A DNA stretch of 64,000 bases, taken from contig NZ_VDMN01000006.1 of the NCBI RefSeq assembly GCF_006335145.1, positions 269,304-333,303 on the forward strand. The letters run 5' to 3'. Below, one piece after another: positions 35,244 through 43,123 of the stretch (its first letter is position 1; each line of letters starts with the position of its first letter). A program made the translations under genes and the position numbers. Under the pieces are notes generated by a model that was given only the letters and a program-made list of their open reading frames with translations, was not told the DNA's origin and made no database searches. The DNA is from Aliirhizobium smilacinae (GTDB taxonomy: Bacteria > Pseudomonadota > Alphaproteobacteria > Rhizobiales > Rhizobiaceae).

Positions 35244-36767
35244 ATGCAGACGATTTTTTCCTGGTCTCAGGTCTCTCGGCGTGGCGTGATGGCGCTTGCG
35301 CTCGGCGCGGGCGTTGCCTTCGCGGCCCCATATGCGCAGGCTGCGCCAAAAACCGCAGCGACGATCGGCATGACGGTGGAGCCGGGCGGTCTCGATCCGA
35401 CGATCGGTGCACAGGTCATGATCGGGCAGGTCACCTGGCAGAATATTTTCGAAGGGCTGACGACGATCGACAAGGCGGGCAAGGTGCAGCCGCAGCTTGC
35501 AGAGAGCTGGGACGTGTCGCCGGACGGCAAGACCTACACGTTCAAACTGCGTCAGGGTGTGAAATTCCACAATGGCGTCGCTTTCGATAGCTCGGTCGCC
35601 AAGTTCACCCTCGACCGCGCGCGCGGCGCGGACAGCGTCAATCCGCAGAAGCGGTATTTCACTTCGATCGATACGATCGAGACGCCGGATGCCTCGACGC
35701 TGGTATTGAAGCTCAAGCAGCCGACCGGCAGCCTGCTTTACTGGTTCGGATGGCCTGCAGCCGTAATGGTGGAGCCATCGACGGCAGCGGACAACAAGAC
35801 CAATCCTGTTGGCACCGGGCCTTTCGTCTTCGGCAGCTGGGCCAAGGGCACCAAGGTCGATCTAAAGAAGAATGCCGATTACTGGAACAAGCAAGTCTCG
35901 GTGAAGCTGGAGACGGCTTCCTTCCGTTTCATCAATGATCCGCAGGCGCAGTCCGCAGCATTGACGGCGGGCGATGTCGATGCGTTTCCGGAATTCGGCG
36001 CGCCGGAACTGGTTTCGTCCTTCGAAGGGAACGCCAAGCTGGCGACCGTGATCGGCAATACCGAGCTTAAGGTCGTCGCGGGCATGAACAACAGCCGCAA
36101 GCCGTTTTCCGACAAGAAGGTTCGTCAGGCGCTGATGATGGCGGTCGACCGGGCGATGGTCGTCGAAGGCGCGTGGTCGGGCCTCGGCACGCCGATCGGC
36201 AGCCACTACACGCCGAATGACCGCGGTTACAAGGATCTGACCGGCGTCTATCCCTACGACACCGAAAAGGCCAAGGCGCTGCTGGCGGAAGCCGGATATC
36301 CGAACGGTTTCACCTTTACCATCAAGGCGCCGCAAATGGCCTATGCGCAGCGGACCTCGCAGATATTGCAGGCGCTGTTTGCCGAAATCGGCGTGACGAT
36401 GAATATCGAAACCACCGAGTTTCCGGCGAAATGGGTAGCGGATGTGCTGAAAGCCGCCGATTACGATATGACTATCGTCGCTCATGCGGAGCCGATGGAT
36501 ATCGATATCTATGCCCGCGACCCGTATTACTTCAACTACAAGAACCCGGAGTTCAATTCGGTTCTGGCCAAGGTGGAGGCCAGCACAGATGCCACTGAAC
36601 AAGACAAGCTTTATGGCGAGGCGCAGACCATTCTCGCCAATGACGTGCCGGCACTGTTTCTTTTTGTGATGCCGAAGCTCGGGATCTGGGACAAGAAGCT
36701 TAAGGGACTTTGGGAAAACGAACCAATCCCGTCGAATGTGCTGACCGAGGTGTTTTGGGAAGAGTGA
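35244..36767 (+). CDS. Peptide-type ABC transporter substrate-binding protein (family 5), second copy
   Basis: 507 residues. The start ATG has GGGGA upstream. The N-terminus MQTIFSWSQVSRRGVMALALGAGVAFAAPYAQA has a twin-arginine-like SRRGVM motif before a hydrophobic stretch, so export through Tat is possible though not certain. The family 5 body follows: IFEGLTTIDKAGKVQPQLAESWDVSPDGKTYTFKLRQGVKFHNG and GTGPFVFGSWAKGTKVDLKKNADYW. It differs clearly from the first binding protein at 29715, so a different ligand is likely. It begins a second unit with its own two permeases but no ATPase. Confidence 0.92.
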   Translation: MQTIFSWSQVSRRGVMALALGAGVAFAAPYAQAAPKTAATIGMTVEPGGLDPTIGAQVMIGQVTWQNIFEGLTTIDKAGKVQPQLAESWDVSPDGKTYTFKLRQGVKFHNGVAFDSSVAKFTLDRARGADSVNPQKRYFTSIDTIETPDASTLVLKLKQPTGSLLYWFGWPAAVMVEPSTAADNKTNPVGTGPFVFGSWAKGTKVDLKKNADYWNKQVSVKLETASFRFINDPQAQSAALTAGDVDAFPEFGAPELVSSFEGNAKLATVIGNTELKVVAGMNNSRKPFSDKKVRQALMMAVDRAMVVEGAWSGLGTPIGSHYTPNDRGYKDLTGVYPYDTEKAKALLAEAGYPNGFTFTIKAPQMAYAQRTSQILQALFAEIGVTMNIETTEFPAKWVADVLKAADYDMTIVAHAEPMDIDIYARDPYYFNYKNPEFNSVLAKVEASTDATEQDKLYGEAQTILANDVPALFLFVMPKLGIWDKKLKGLWENEPIPSNVLTEVFWEE

Positions 36768-36790
36768 GGGGCGTTGCGTTGGCATTCGGG

Positions 36791-36931
36791 GCTTGCCCCT
36801 CATCCGCCTGCCGGCACCTTCTCCCCGCATGCGGGGAGAAGGACACTTGCCGCAACCTCTACGTCCCTGACAACGTCGCGCGAGGCACGTTCCCTCGCCC
36901 CGTTTACGGGGAGAGGGTTAGGGTGAGGGGC
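36791..36931. repeat. Mosaic palindromic repeat between second binding protein and permease
   Basis: The element contains a CTCCCCGCATGCGGGGAG hairpin, a CCCCGTTTACGGGG hairpin, and GAGGGTTAGGGTGAGGGG at the right end. Its left module is repeated in inverted form at 17063-17104 and its right module at 17617-17664. It lies in the gap between the binding-protein stop and the permease start, as do the repeats at 11.1 and 31.4 kb. Confidence 0.85.
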
Positions 36932-36972
36932 TTGCGCAGAGTTCCCGATGGCAAGTGGAGGCGTGCCAAACC

Positions 36973-37920
36973 ATGATCTCCATCTTCATCCGCCGCATCG
37001 TCAGTCTCTTCGTCACGCTGCTCGTTGTATCACTACTCATTTTCACCGTGATGAACCTTCTGCCCGGCGATCCGGCGGCGATCATGCTTGGGACGTCGGC
37101 GACACCGGAGACGTTGGCGGCGCTGAGGGCGCAGCTTGGTCTCGATGAACCGCTGGCCGTTCGATATCTGGCTTGGCTTGCTGGCCTCGTTCAAGGCGAT
37201 CTTGGGCAATCCTATACCTATGGTGTTCCGGTCGCGGGGCTGATTGCCGAGCGTCTTGTCGTGACGCTGCCGCTGGCGCTGATGGCGGTGGTGATGTCGG
37301 TTGCGATCGCGGTGCCGCTCGGGGTTGCTGCGGCGCGTCGGCAAAACAGTCTGTTCGACCATGTTGCCGGTGCTTTCTCCTATGTCTCGATCGCGGTGCC
37401 GGCCTTCTGGGTTGGGCTGCTTCTGGTGATCGCCTTTTCGACCAAGCTCGGCTGGATGCCGGCAGGGGGCTTTCCCGGCTGGGATGCCGGTTTGTGGGCC
37501 GGCCTGACGGCTCTGCTGATGCCGGCCATCGCGCTGGCTCTGCCTCAGGCGGGCGTGCTGACGCGGGTGGCACGCACCTCCGTGCTGGAGGTGATGAACG
37601 AGGATTTCGTGCGAACTGCGCGCGCCAAGGGCTTGAGTGACAGCGCGGCGGTCTGGCGACATGCACTGCCGAATGCGCTCATTCCCGTTGTCACCATGCT
37701 TGGCATGCAGTTCACCTTCCTGATCGCCGGCGCGGTGCTGGTCGAAAACGTCTTCAACCTTCCGGGGCTCGGGCGGCTTGCCTATCAGGCGCTGGCGCAA
37801 CGCGACATCATCGTCATGCAGGATGTGGTGCTGTTCTTCTCGGCACTGGTGATCGTGATGAATTTTCTGGTCGATCTCGCCTATGTGTTCATCGATCCGA
37901 GATTGAGGGTGACGGCGTGA
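36973..37920 (+). CDS. Peptide-type ABC transporter permease (DppB class), second pair
   Basis: 315 residues from the ATG at 36973, behind GGAGG; a GTG at 36955 is the longer alternative. The DppB pattern is complete: MISIFIRRIVSLFVTLLVVSLLIFTVMNLLPGDPAAIMLG at the N-terminus, the loop LGLDEPLAVRYLAWLAGLVQGDLGQSY, and the EAA region DFVRTARAKGLSDSAAVWRHALPNALIPVVTMLG. It works with the adjacent DppC-class permease and the binding protein at 35244. ATP must come from ATPases encoded elsewhere, most simply those at 33521-35121. Confidence 0.93.
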   Translation: MISIFIRRIVSLFVTLLVVSLLIFTVMNLLPGDPAAIMLGTSATPETLAALRAQLGLDEPLAVRYLAWLAGLVQGDLGQSYTYGVPVAGLIAERLVVTLPLALMAVVMSVAIAVPLGVAAARRQNSLFDHVAGAFSYVSIAVPAFWVGLLLVIAFSTKLGWMPAGGFPGWDAGLWAGLTALLMPAIALALPQAGVLTRVARTSVLEVMNEDFVRTARAKGLSDSAAVWRHALPNALIPVVTMLGMQFTFLIAGAVLVENVFNLPGLGRLAYQALAQRDIIVMQDVVLFFSALVIVMNFLVDLAYVFIDPRLRVTA

Positions 37921-38744
37921 TGGCAGGTGTATTTCGCCGACCGGTGCTGCTGATCGGGCTCGTCGTTTCGCTGACGCTGATTGCCGTGGCGCTCCTTTCG
38001 CTTGTCTGGACGCCGTCGCTGCCGTCGAAGATGAACATCGTGCAGAGATTGAAGCCGCCGCTCGGGCCAGGAGGGCTGTTCGGCACGGATCAGTTCGGGC
38101 GTGACGTGGCTTCCATGCTGATGGTCGGGGCGTGGAATTCGCTCTCGACCTCGTTTCTGGCGGTGGCGATCGGAGCGAGCTTGGGCTCTGCAGTCGGGGT
38201 GATCGTCGCGATGCGGCGAGGATGGCTGGAACTGATCGTGATGCGCGGCTGCGACATCATTTTTGCCGTCCCACCGATCCTGTCCGCGATGATGCTCGGA
38301 GCCTTTATCGGCTCGGGTCGTTTTACCGCAATCATTGCCATTGCGGTGTTCATGGTACCGGTCTTTGCGCGGCTGACGCTTGCTGCCGCGCGGCAGATCT
38401 GGGCGCGGGACTATGTGACGGCGGCTATCGGCATCGGTCGGTCGAAGACGACGATCACGCTTGTCCATATCCTGCCCAACATTTCCAACCAGATCATCGT
38501 GCAGGTGACGATCCAGCTCGGTCTGGCGATCCTGACGGAAGCAGGGCTCTCCTTTCTCGGGCTCGGCATGCCGCCGCCCAATCCCACATGGGGGCGGATG
38601 CTGGCCGACAGCCAGACCTTCTTTGCCCAAGCGCCGTGGCTTGCAATCATGCCGGGACTGGCGATCGCGCTTGCGGTGCTGGGCTTGAACATGCTCGGCG
38701 ATGGCCTGCGTGATCTGCTCGATCCTAAAATGAAATCCGGCTGA
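37920..38744 (+). CDS. Peptide-type ABC transporter permease (DppC class), second pair
   Basis: 274 residues from the ATG at 37920, which shares one base with the preceding stop; a GTG one codon earlier is equally coupled. It starts with a short cytoplasmic stretch, one helix, then LFGTDQFGRDVASMLMVGAWNSL and the EAA loop TAAIGIGRSKTTITLVHILPNISNQIIVQVTIQLG. The closing NMLGDGLRDLLDPKM is the DppC hallmark. It is the last gene of the second unit. The next gene, 120 bases on, has an independent stress promoter. Confidence 0.93.
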   Translation: MAGVFRRPVLLIGLVVSLTLIAVALLSLVWTPSLPSKMNIVQRLKPPLGPGGLFGTDQFGRDVASMLMVGAWNSLSTSFLAVAIGASLGSAVGVIVAMRRGWLELIVMRGCDIIFAVPPILSAMMLGAFIGSGRFTAIIAIAVFMVPVFARLTLAAARQIWARDYVTAAIGIGRSKTTITLVHILPNISNQIIVQVTIQLGLAILTEAGLSFLGLGMPPPNPTWGRMLADSQTFFAQAPWLAIMPGLAIALAVLGLNMLGDGLRDLLDPKMKSG

Positions 38745-38773
38745 GACATTCTCGGTTTTTGTCGTTCAGGATT

Positions 38774-38798
38774 GGAACAAATTCCTCACACTCACGTT
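38774..38798 (+). promoter_or_regulatory. EcfG (general stress sigma) promoter, consensus match
   Basis: GGAAC at 38774-38778 and CGTT at 38795-38798 are separated by exactly 16 bases, the EcfG consensus in alphaproteobacteria. It lies about 65 bases upstream of the TTG start at 38865 and would drive the two small membrane-protein genes that follow. Confidence 0.85.
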
Positions 38799-38864
38799 GA
38801 TCGCGTGCAGCCATTGGCATGCAGGTTTTGTGTTGCCGTGACCGACGGGTAGGGGAGTTATCGC

Positions 38865-39365
38865 TTGAACGACATTGCCACTAAATCCAGGACAGTTCGC
38901 TCCCGGAAAAAGCCGGTCGTGCCGGCCGAGGCGTCAGCGCCGACAAAGCGATCCGCTGTTGCCCCGCGCAAAACCAAGGCATCGCCCGCAGCCAAAACGA
39001 ACATGATCAAACAGGAGACCGTCATGCCCGCATCGACCTCGACGACGACCGAATTCCCGCGCACCGGTTCTGCCGCTTCGACCAAGGATATCGAAGTCCA
39101 GCTGCAGCAGCTACGTGAAGACATTGCCTCGCTTGCCAAGACTGTTGCTGCCGTCGGCAACGAGAAGGCTTACGAGGTGAAAGGCAAGGCCAAGCGTGCT
39201 GCAGCCGATGCCACCGATGCGTCCTATCAGATCGCGGAAGCCGCCAAGAACCAGGCTCTGACCTGGGAGCGTGACCTCGAGAACCAGATCCGCGCCAAGC
39301 CGATCCAGTCGGTTGCCATCGCCGCCGGCGTCGGCTTCGTGTTCGCACTCCTGTCGCGCCGCTGA
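38865..39365 (+). CDS. DUF883-like (ElaB/YqjD-type) membrane-anchored stress protein
   Basis: 166 residues from the TTG at 38865 (GGGGAG upstream). An internal ATG at 39024 with AGGAGACC upstream would give a 113-residue product closer to usual family length, so both forms may exist. The first 50 residues are rich in Lys, Arg, Pro and Ala. The middle (residues 75-130) is amphipathic and coiled-coil-like: IEVQLQQLREDIASLAKTVAAVGNEKAYEVKGKAKRAAADATD. A single C-terminal helix, PIQSVAIAAGVGFVFALLSRR, anchors it to the inner membrane. In enteric relatives such proteins bind ribosomes in stationary phase. A consensus EcfG promoter lies upstream, placing it in the general stress regulon. Confidence 0.82.
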   Translation: MNDIATKSRTVRSRKKPVVPAEASAPTKRSAVAPRKTKASPAAKTNMIKQETVMPASTSTTTEFPRTGSAASTKDIEVQLQQLREDIASLAKTVAAVGNEKAYEVKGKAKRAAADATDASYQIAEAAKNQALTWERDLENQIRAKPIQSVAIAAGVGFVFALLSRR

Positions 39366-39823
39366 TGTTTACCGCATTGGGTCCGCTGATCGCATCCTTC
39401 GTTGCGATGGATGTGGCGGCGCTGAAACGGAAGATCAGGCGCAACGCGATCCTTTACGGGATCGCGGCTGCGTTTTTATGGACAGCCTACGGGTTGCTGG
39501 TGGCGGCGCTCGCCGTTCATCTGGGAGAGCGCTGGGGCCTGCCGATCGCGATGCTGGTCATCGCCGGCGGCATGATCGTCATGGCGTTGTTCATCATCGC
39601 CTGTGTGATGATCCTCAATGCCGCCGAGGAACGTCGCAAAAAGCGGGTGGCCGTAGCGAACAGCCAGAGAGCACTGGCCATGACGGCTGCCGTCTCCGCC
39701 CTGCCATTGCTGATGAAGTCCAAACCGCTTCTGCTTCTGGCAGCCGTCGGAGGGCTGGGGTTTCTTGTCACCAAGGGTGGCAGCGGGCTTGGCCCGCGAC
39801 AGGGGCCGCCACCGGCTGAATAG
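39365..39823 (+). CDS. Small membrane protein of the phage-holin-like/nutrient-deprivation family
   Basis: 152 residues. The ATG shares one base with the preceding stop (TGATG), so the two genes are co-translated from the EcfG promoter at 38774. Two membrane helices are clear (ILYGIAAAFLWTAYGLLVAALAVHL and LPIAMLVIAGGMIVMALFIIACVMIL) and a third weaker hydrophobic segment (KPLLLLAAVGGLGFLVTKGG) lies near the C-terminus, with a basic stretch EERRKKR between. Genes of this kind sit beside DUF883-type genes in rhizobia. Function is unknown; an envelope stress role is inferred from the promoter. A terminator follows. Confidence 0.78.
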   Translation: MFTALGPLIASFVAMDVAALKRKIRRNAILYGIAAAFLWTAYGLLVAALAVHLGERWGLPIAMLVIAGGMIVMALFIIACVMILNAAEERRKKRVAVANSQRALAMTAAVSALPLLMKSKPLLLLAAVGGLGFLVTKGGSGLGPRQGPPPAE

Positions 39824-39848
39824 GTTCTTTCAGCTCGATAAAAACAAT

Positions 39849-39876
39849 AAGCCGCTCGGGTTCGGGCGGCTTTTTT
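39849..39876 (+). terminator. Intrinsic terminator after the stress membrane-protein genes
   Basis: GCCGCTCG (39851-39858) pairs with CGGGCGGC (39863-39870) with one G-U pair, followed directly by TTTTTT. It ends the two-gene unit starting at 38865. Confidence 0.9.
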
Positions 39877-39960
39877 GTTGCTCGCGATGGGTCCGTGAGA
39901 TGTGAGTTGCGGCCCGGCCTGGGTATCTGGTTGGGAATATCGCAAGCTCCTGATCTCCAA

Positions 39961-39987
39961 AATAAAAGACCGCCGGAGGCGGTCTTT
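39961..39987 (-). terminator. Intrinsic terminator of the nepR-ecfG operon
   Basis: The perfect 10-base stem AAAGACCGCC/GGCGGTCTTT has a three-base loop (39965-39987). On the minus strand it is followed by TATTTTGG. It lies 24 bases past the ecfG stop. Confidence 0.9.
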
Positions 39988-40011
39988 CTGATGATGGTTG
40001 GCTGATGAAAA

Positions 40012-40578
40012 TCAGCTACCAAAGGCTCTTGCGGTGATTGCGGCATCGCCGGCATCCGGGCCGTAGTCGCTTTCGCCGGATACGCCAAGCAGTTCCTGAA
40101 GTCGGGTACGGGCGCGGGAGACGCGGCTCTTGATCGTGCCGACGGCGCAACCGCAGATTTCCGCGGCTTCCTCGTAGGCAAAGCCGGCGGCGCCGACCAA
40201 GACGATCGCTTCGCGCTGGTCTTCCGGCAGCTTGTCGAGAGCCTGACGGAAATCCTGCAGATCGAGACGGCCATATTGTTCCGGGTGAACGGAGAAGCGT
40301 TCGGAGAACAGGCCATCACTATCCTGAACTTCGCGGCCACGCTTTCGCATCTGGCTGTAGAATTCGTTGCGGAGGATGGTGAACAGCCAAGCGCGCATAT
40401 TGGTGCCCGCCGTGAAGCTTTTCTGGTTGGCCCAGGCTTTCATGATCGTATCCTGAACCAGATCGTCCGCCTTGTCGTGGCGGCCGGTCAGGGATACGGC
40501 AAAAGCGCGCAGGTTGGGGAGCGACGCAAGCAGGTCTCGCTTGAAGACGCGATCATCGGACTCGCTCTGGGTACTCAT
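40012..40578 (-). CDS. ecfG: General stress response ECF sigma factor EcfG
   Basis: 188 residues. Region 2 is SLPNLRAFAVSLTGRHDKADDLVQDTIMKAWANQKSFTAGTNMRAWLFTILRNEFYSQMRKRGRE and region 4 is ALDKLPEDQREAIVLVGAAGFAYEEAAEICGCAVGTIKSRVSRARTRLQELL, both typical of the ECF15/EcfG group. It directs RNA polymerase to GGAAC-N16/17-CGTT promoters. Its start overlaps the nepR stop (ATGA), so sigma and anti-sigma are co-translated. Activity should be held by NepR and released by phosphorylated PhyR, encoded divergently. An intrinsic terminator follows. Confidence 0.96.
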   Translation of the reverse strand: MSTQSESDDRVFKRDLLASLPNLRAFAVSLTGRHDKADDLVQDTIMKAWANQKSFTAGTNMRAWLFTILRNEFYSQMRKRGREVQDSDGLFSERFSVHPEQYGRLDLQDFRQALDKLPEDQREAIVLVGAAGFAYEEAAEICGCAVGTIKSRVSRARTRLQELLGVSGESDYGPDAGDAAITARAFGS

Positions 40579-40796
40579 TTTGCATCCACCGCCTTGGCGT
40601 TTGCCTTTTGAGCATTCTCGGCCGCTTCCAATCGTTCCAGGAGATCGAGGAAACGATCCGGAATGCCTTCTTCCTGCACGGCATCGTAAAACTCCTTCAG
40701 CTTCCGGGAAATGGAAGCATTGGGAGCTATGGTACCTGGCTTAATCTGTGAGGGCTGGGCTGTGGTCATATCCTGCTTTTTCGTCTCGTCACTCAT
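40575..40796 (-). CDS. nepR: Anti-sigma factor NepR
   Basis: 73 residues from the ATG at 40796 (MSDETKKQ). The conserved NepR core SRKLKEFYDAVQEEGIPDRFLDLLERLEAAE is at residues about 29-59, with disordered N- and C-terminal arms. NepR binds EcfG and blocks it until PhyR-phosphate takes NepR away through its sigma-like domain. The gene is first in the nepR-ecfG operon and overlaps ecfG by four bases. A near-consensus EcfG promoter (GGAAC-N16-CATT on the minus strand, 40832-40856) precedes it. Confidence 0.94.
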   Translation of the reverse strand: MSDETKKQDMTTAQPSQIKPGTIAPNASISRKLKEFYDAVQEEGIPDRFLDLLERLEAAENAQKANAKAVDAK

Positions 40797-40831
40797 AACG
40801 CGGGCGCCTGCTTGCAAATTGTCGGGAGTAG

Positions 40832-40888
40832 AATGCCCGAGATTAAAAAAAGTTCCGTCTTGCGGAACTTATTTTACATTGCCACGTT
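40832..40888. promoter_or_regulatory. Divergent EcfG promoters with back-to-back -35 elements
   Basis: The palindrome GTTCCGTCTTGCGGAAC (40852-40868) supplies two opposed -35 elements. To the right, GGAAC (40864-40868), 16 bases, then CGTT (40885-40888) is a perfect EcfG promoter for phyR. To the left on the minus strand, GGAAC (40856-40852), 16 bases, then CATT (40835-40832) is a one-mismatch version for nepR-ecfG. This gives positive feedback on the whole switch. Confidence 0.85.
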
Positions 40889-40931
40889 AATCCCACGTCA
40901 ATTGCCCAATCGGGCCCAGGGGAGAATTTGT

Positions 40932-41726
40932 ATGTCACTCACCACGCGCGTTGCGTCGCACCTTCCGTATCTCCGTCGGTATGCCCGTGCGGTAACCGGA
41001 TCGCAGACGTCAGGAGACGCTTATGTGGCGGCCGTTCTGGAAGCGCTGATTGCCGATGTTTCCATTTTTCCGGAAAGCTCGAAGGATCGCGTTTCGCTTT
41101 ATAAACTCTTCGTCGCAATTTTTGGTTCCACATCCATCGAGATCCGACCGATCGAATCCCCGTTCGCGTGGGAACAGCGGGCGGCGATCAATCTTTCGAA
41201 CATTCCTTCGCAGGCAAGACACGCATTTCTGCTGATTTCCGTGGAAGGCTTCACGCCTGAGGAATCTGCCGAAGTGCTCGATGTCAGCGTAGCGGAAGTC
41301 AACAAGCTACTTGACGAAGCTTCTCGCGAAATCTCGCGTCAGGTCGCGACCGACATCATGATCATCGAAGACGAGCCGCTGATCGCGCTCGATATCGAGC
41401 AGATGGTGCAGGATCTCGGCCACCGTGTAACGGGCATCGCCCGCACGCACAAGGAAGCCGTGTCGCTGTTCCAGTCGTCGCAGCCGAAGATGGTGCTTGC
41501 CGATATCCAGCTGGCCGACGGCAGCTCCGGTATCGATGCGGTCAACGAGATCCTCAAGACTTCCAACGTGCCGGTGATCTTCATCACTGCGTTCCCGGAA
41601 CGGCTTCTGACCGGCGAGCGCCCGGAGCCTGCCTTCCTCGTGACCAAGCCGTTCAACCCGGACATGGTCAAGGCACTAATCAGTCAGGCGCTGTTCTTCA
41701 ACGAGGCGGTCAAGGCGGCCGCGTGA
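40932..41726 (+). CDS. phyR: General stress response regulator PhyR
   Basis: 264 residues from the ATG at 40932 with GGGGAG upstream. The N-terminal half (1-138) is a sigma-like domain that mimics EcfG; it keeps region-4-like FTPEESAEVLDVSVAEVNKLLDEA but not the DNA-binding character. The C-terminal receiver (141-255) has the acid pair Glu146/Asp147, phospho-acceptor Asp191 in MVLADIQLADG, and Lys239 in VTKPF. On phosphorylation it sequesters NepR and frees EcfG. A perfect EcfG promoter lies 44 bases upstream of the start, and a HisKA_2-type kinase gene follows on the same strand. Confidence 0.97.
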   Translation: MSLTTRVASHLPYLRRYARAVTGSQTSGDAYVAAVLEALIADVSIFPESSKDRVSLYKLFVAIFGSTSIEIRPIESPFAWEQRAAINLSNIPSQARHAFLLISVEGFTPEESAEVLDVSVAEVNKLLDEASREISRQVATDIMIIEDEPLIALDIEQMVQDLGHRVTGIARTHKEAVSLFQSSQPKMVLADIQLADGSSGIDAVNEILKTSNVPVIFITAFPERLLTGERPEPAFLVTKPFNPDMVKALISQALFFNEAVKAAA

Positions 41727-41754
41727 GCGGTTTGATCATCGCTTCGATGCGACA

Positions 41755-41779
41755 GGAACAAAATTCCACAAACAAGGTT
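41755..41779 (+). promoter_or_regulatory. Near-consensus EcfG promoter before the kinase gene
   Basis: GGAAC (41755-41759), 16 bases, then GGTT (41776-41779) differs from the EcfG consensus by one base in the -10 element. It lies between phyR and the kinase and could give the kinase its own stress-induced transcription. Confidence 0.45.
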
Positions 41780-41933
41780 GTGGCACGTCCGCTCAGCCGG
41801 CTTGCCACCCCTTGTTTTAATTGTCTTGTGCCTATTCTTAATGATGGTCTGACATTGCAGGTGCGGGGGCAAAGCCTCCGGACCGGCGCGTACGAAGCAG
41901 GGGCACCCGGCCGTCTTCATCACGCCGCGCATT

Positions 41934-43040
41934 TTGGACTCGCTCGCTCAGACGGGCGGTCCTAAGAGAGAAACACGAAAATCCGGTCCCGCCATTGGCG
42001 CGGCACGGGATGAAGCGGTAGATGGAGTGGCAAGATTGGCGCATCCGCTGACATGGCAGCACGCTGGTCAGAGTGATGACAAGCTGCGGGAGTTTTTTAT
42101 GCCCGCGCTCATCGACCTTGGCGCGAGTATCATCATTCAGAACAAGGGGCTGGACTACCTCTACTTCGCCAATCTGCCTGAGGTGTGGTCGCCGGAAGAT
42201 ATTCTGAGCCCAAGCGATGCCGCTCTGTTTGGCGATGAGGTTGCCGATAAGCTGCTTACCCTCAAGCAAGGCATGACGGAAAGCGGCCGGAAGGGTCATA
42301 TCGAGGTGACCGTCGGCTCAGACCAGATATTCGAATTCCGGGTGCAGGCGGTGGAATTCCAGTCCGGCGGGCTGCACCTCGTGACGACGATCATCGACCG
42401 TTCCGAGGAACGGCACCGCGAGCGCCTGTTGCGGGCATTGCTGCGCGAAGTGAGCCACCGTTCCAAGAACCTGCTGGCCATCATTCAGAGCATTGCGATG
42501 CAGACGGCGCGTTATTCCGGCTCGCTCGACCTATTCCTGCACAAATTCAGGGGGCGGCTCTATTCGCTGTCGCAAAGCCAGGACCTGATCACCGACTCCA
42601 GCTGGCGCGGCGCCTATCTTTTCGATCTCGTGCGGCAGCAGACGGAGAAGTATATGCCGGACAACCGGCATATGGTGAAAATCTCCGGAGACAATGTGTT
42701 GCTTTCACCGAATGCCTCATTGCATCTGGGCCTGGCGCTGCACGAACTGGTGGTCAATGCCGTCAGCCATGGCTCGCTGCTGCGTAACGGTCGGCCGATC
42801 GAGATAAGCTCGACGCGGGTGAATGCTGATGGGCACGATTACCTCGATATAAGCTGGGACGAGAGATTGAACGGCTCCAACGATGGCGATGCGACGGAGG
42901 AGGGATTGAAAGCCCATTTCGGCAGCACCGTGCTCGAAAGGGTCGTGCCGGCTTCCGTCAATGGCAAAGCCGAGTATGTGATCTCCGGTCAGGTCATCAG
43001 TTACAAGCTGCGCTTTCCGCTCGATCACGGCGCAGAGTGA
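41934..43040 (+). CDS. HisKA_2/HWE-type sensor histidine kinase, probable PhyK for PhyR
   Basis: 368 residues if the TTG at 41934 is used; no good ribosome site is visible there, and an in-frame GTG at 42027 is an alternative. There are no membrane segments. A PAS-like sensor covers about residues 48-158 (LGASIIIQNKGLDYLYFANLPEVW). The dimerisation motif LLREVSHRSKNLLAIIQSIAMQTAR places the phospho-accepting His at 175 and has the HRSKN form of HisKA_2. The HATPase N box is HELVVNAVSHGSL. Its position next to phyR makes it the likely PhyR kinase, as with PhyK-type kinases of other alphaproteobacteria. The signal sensed is unknown. Confidence 0.88.
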   Translation: MDSLAQTGGPKRETRKSGPAIGAARDEAVDGVARLAHPLTWQHAGQSDDKLREFFMPALIDLGASIIIQNKGLDYLYFANLPEVWSPEDILSPSDAALFGDEVADKLLTLKQGMTESGRKGHIEVTVGSDQIFEFRVQAVEFQSGGLHLVTTIIDRSEERHRERLLRALLREVSHRSKNLLAIIQSIAMQTARYSGSLDLFLHKFRGRLYSLSQSQDLITDSSWRGAYLFDLVRQQTEKYMPDNRHMVKISGDNVLLSPNASLHLGLALHELVVNAVSHGSLLRNGRPIEISSTRVNADGHDYLDISWDERLNGSNDGDATEEGLKAHFGSTVLERVVPASVNGKAEYVISGQVISYKLRFPLDHGAE

Positions 43041-43123
43041 CACCGCGTCCCGCTACGCCATAAATCATCATATAAAAGTCTTGAGCAGTTTTCGGCGAGT
43101 TCCGGACGCCTCGGCGCCGAACC

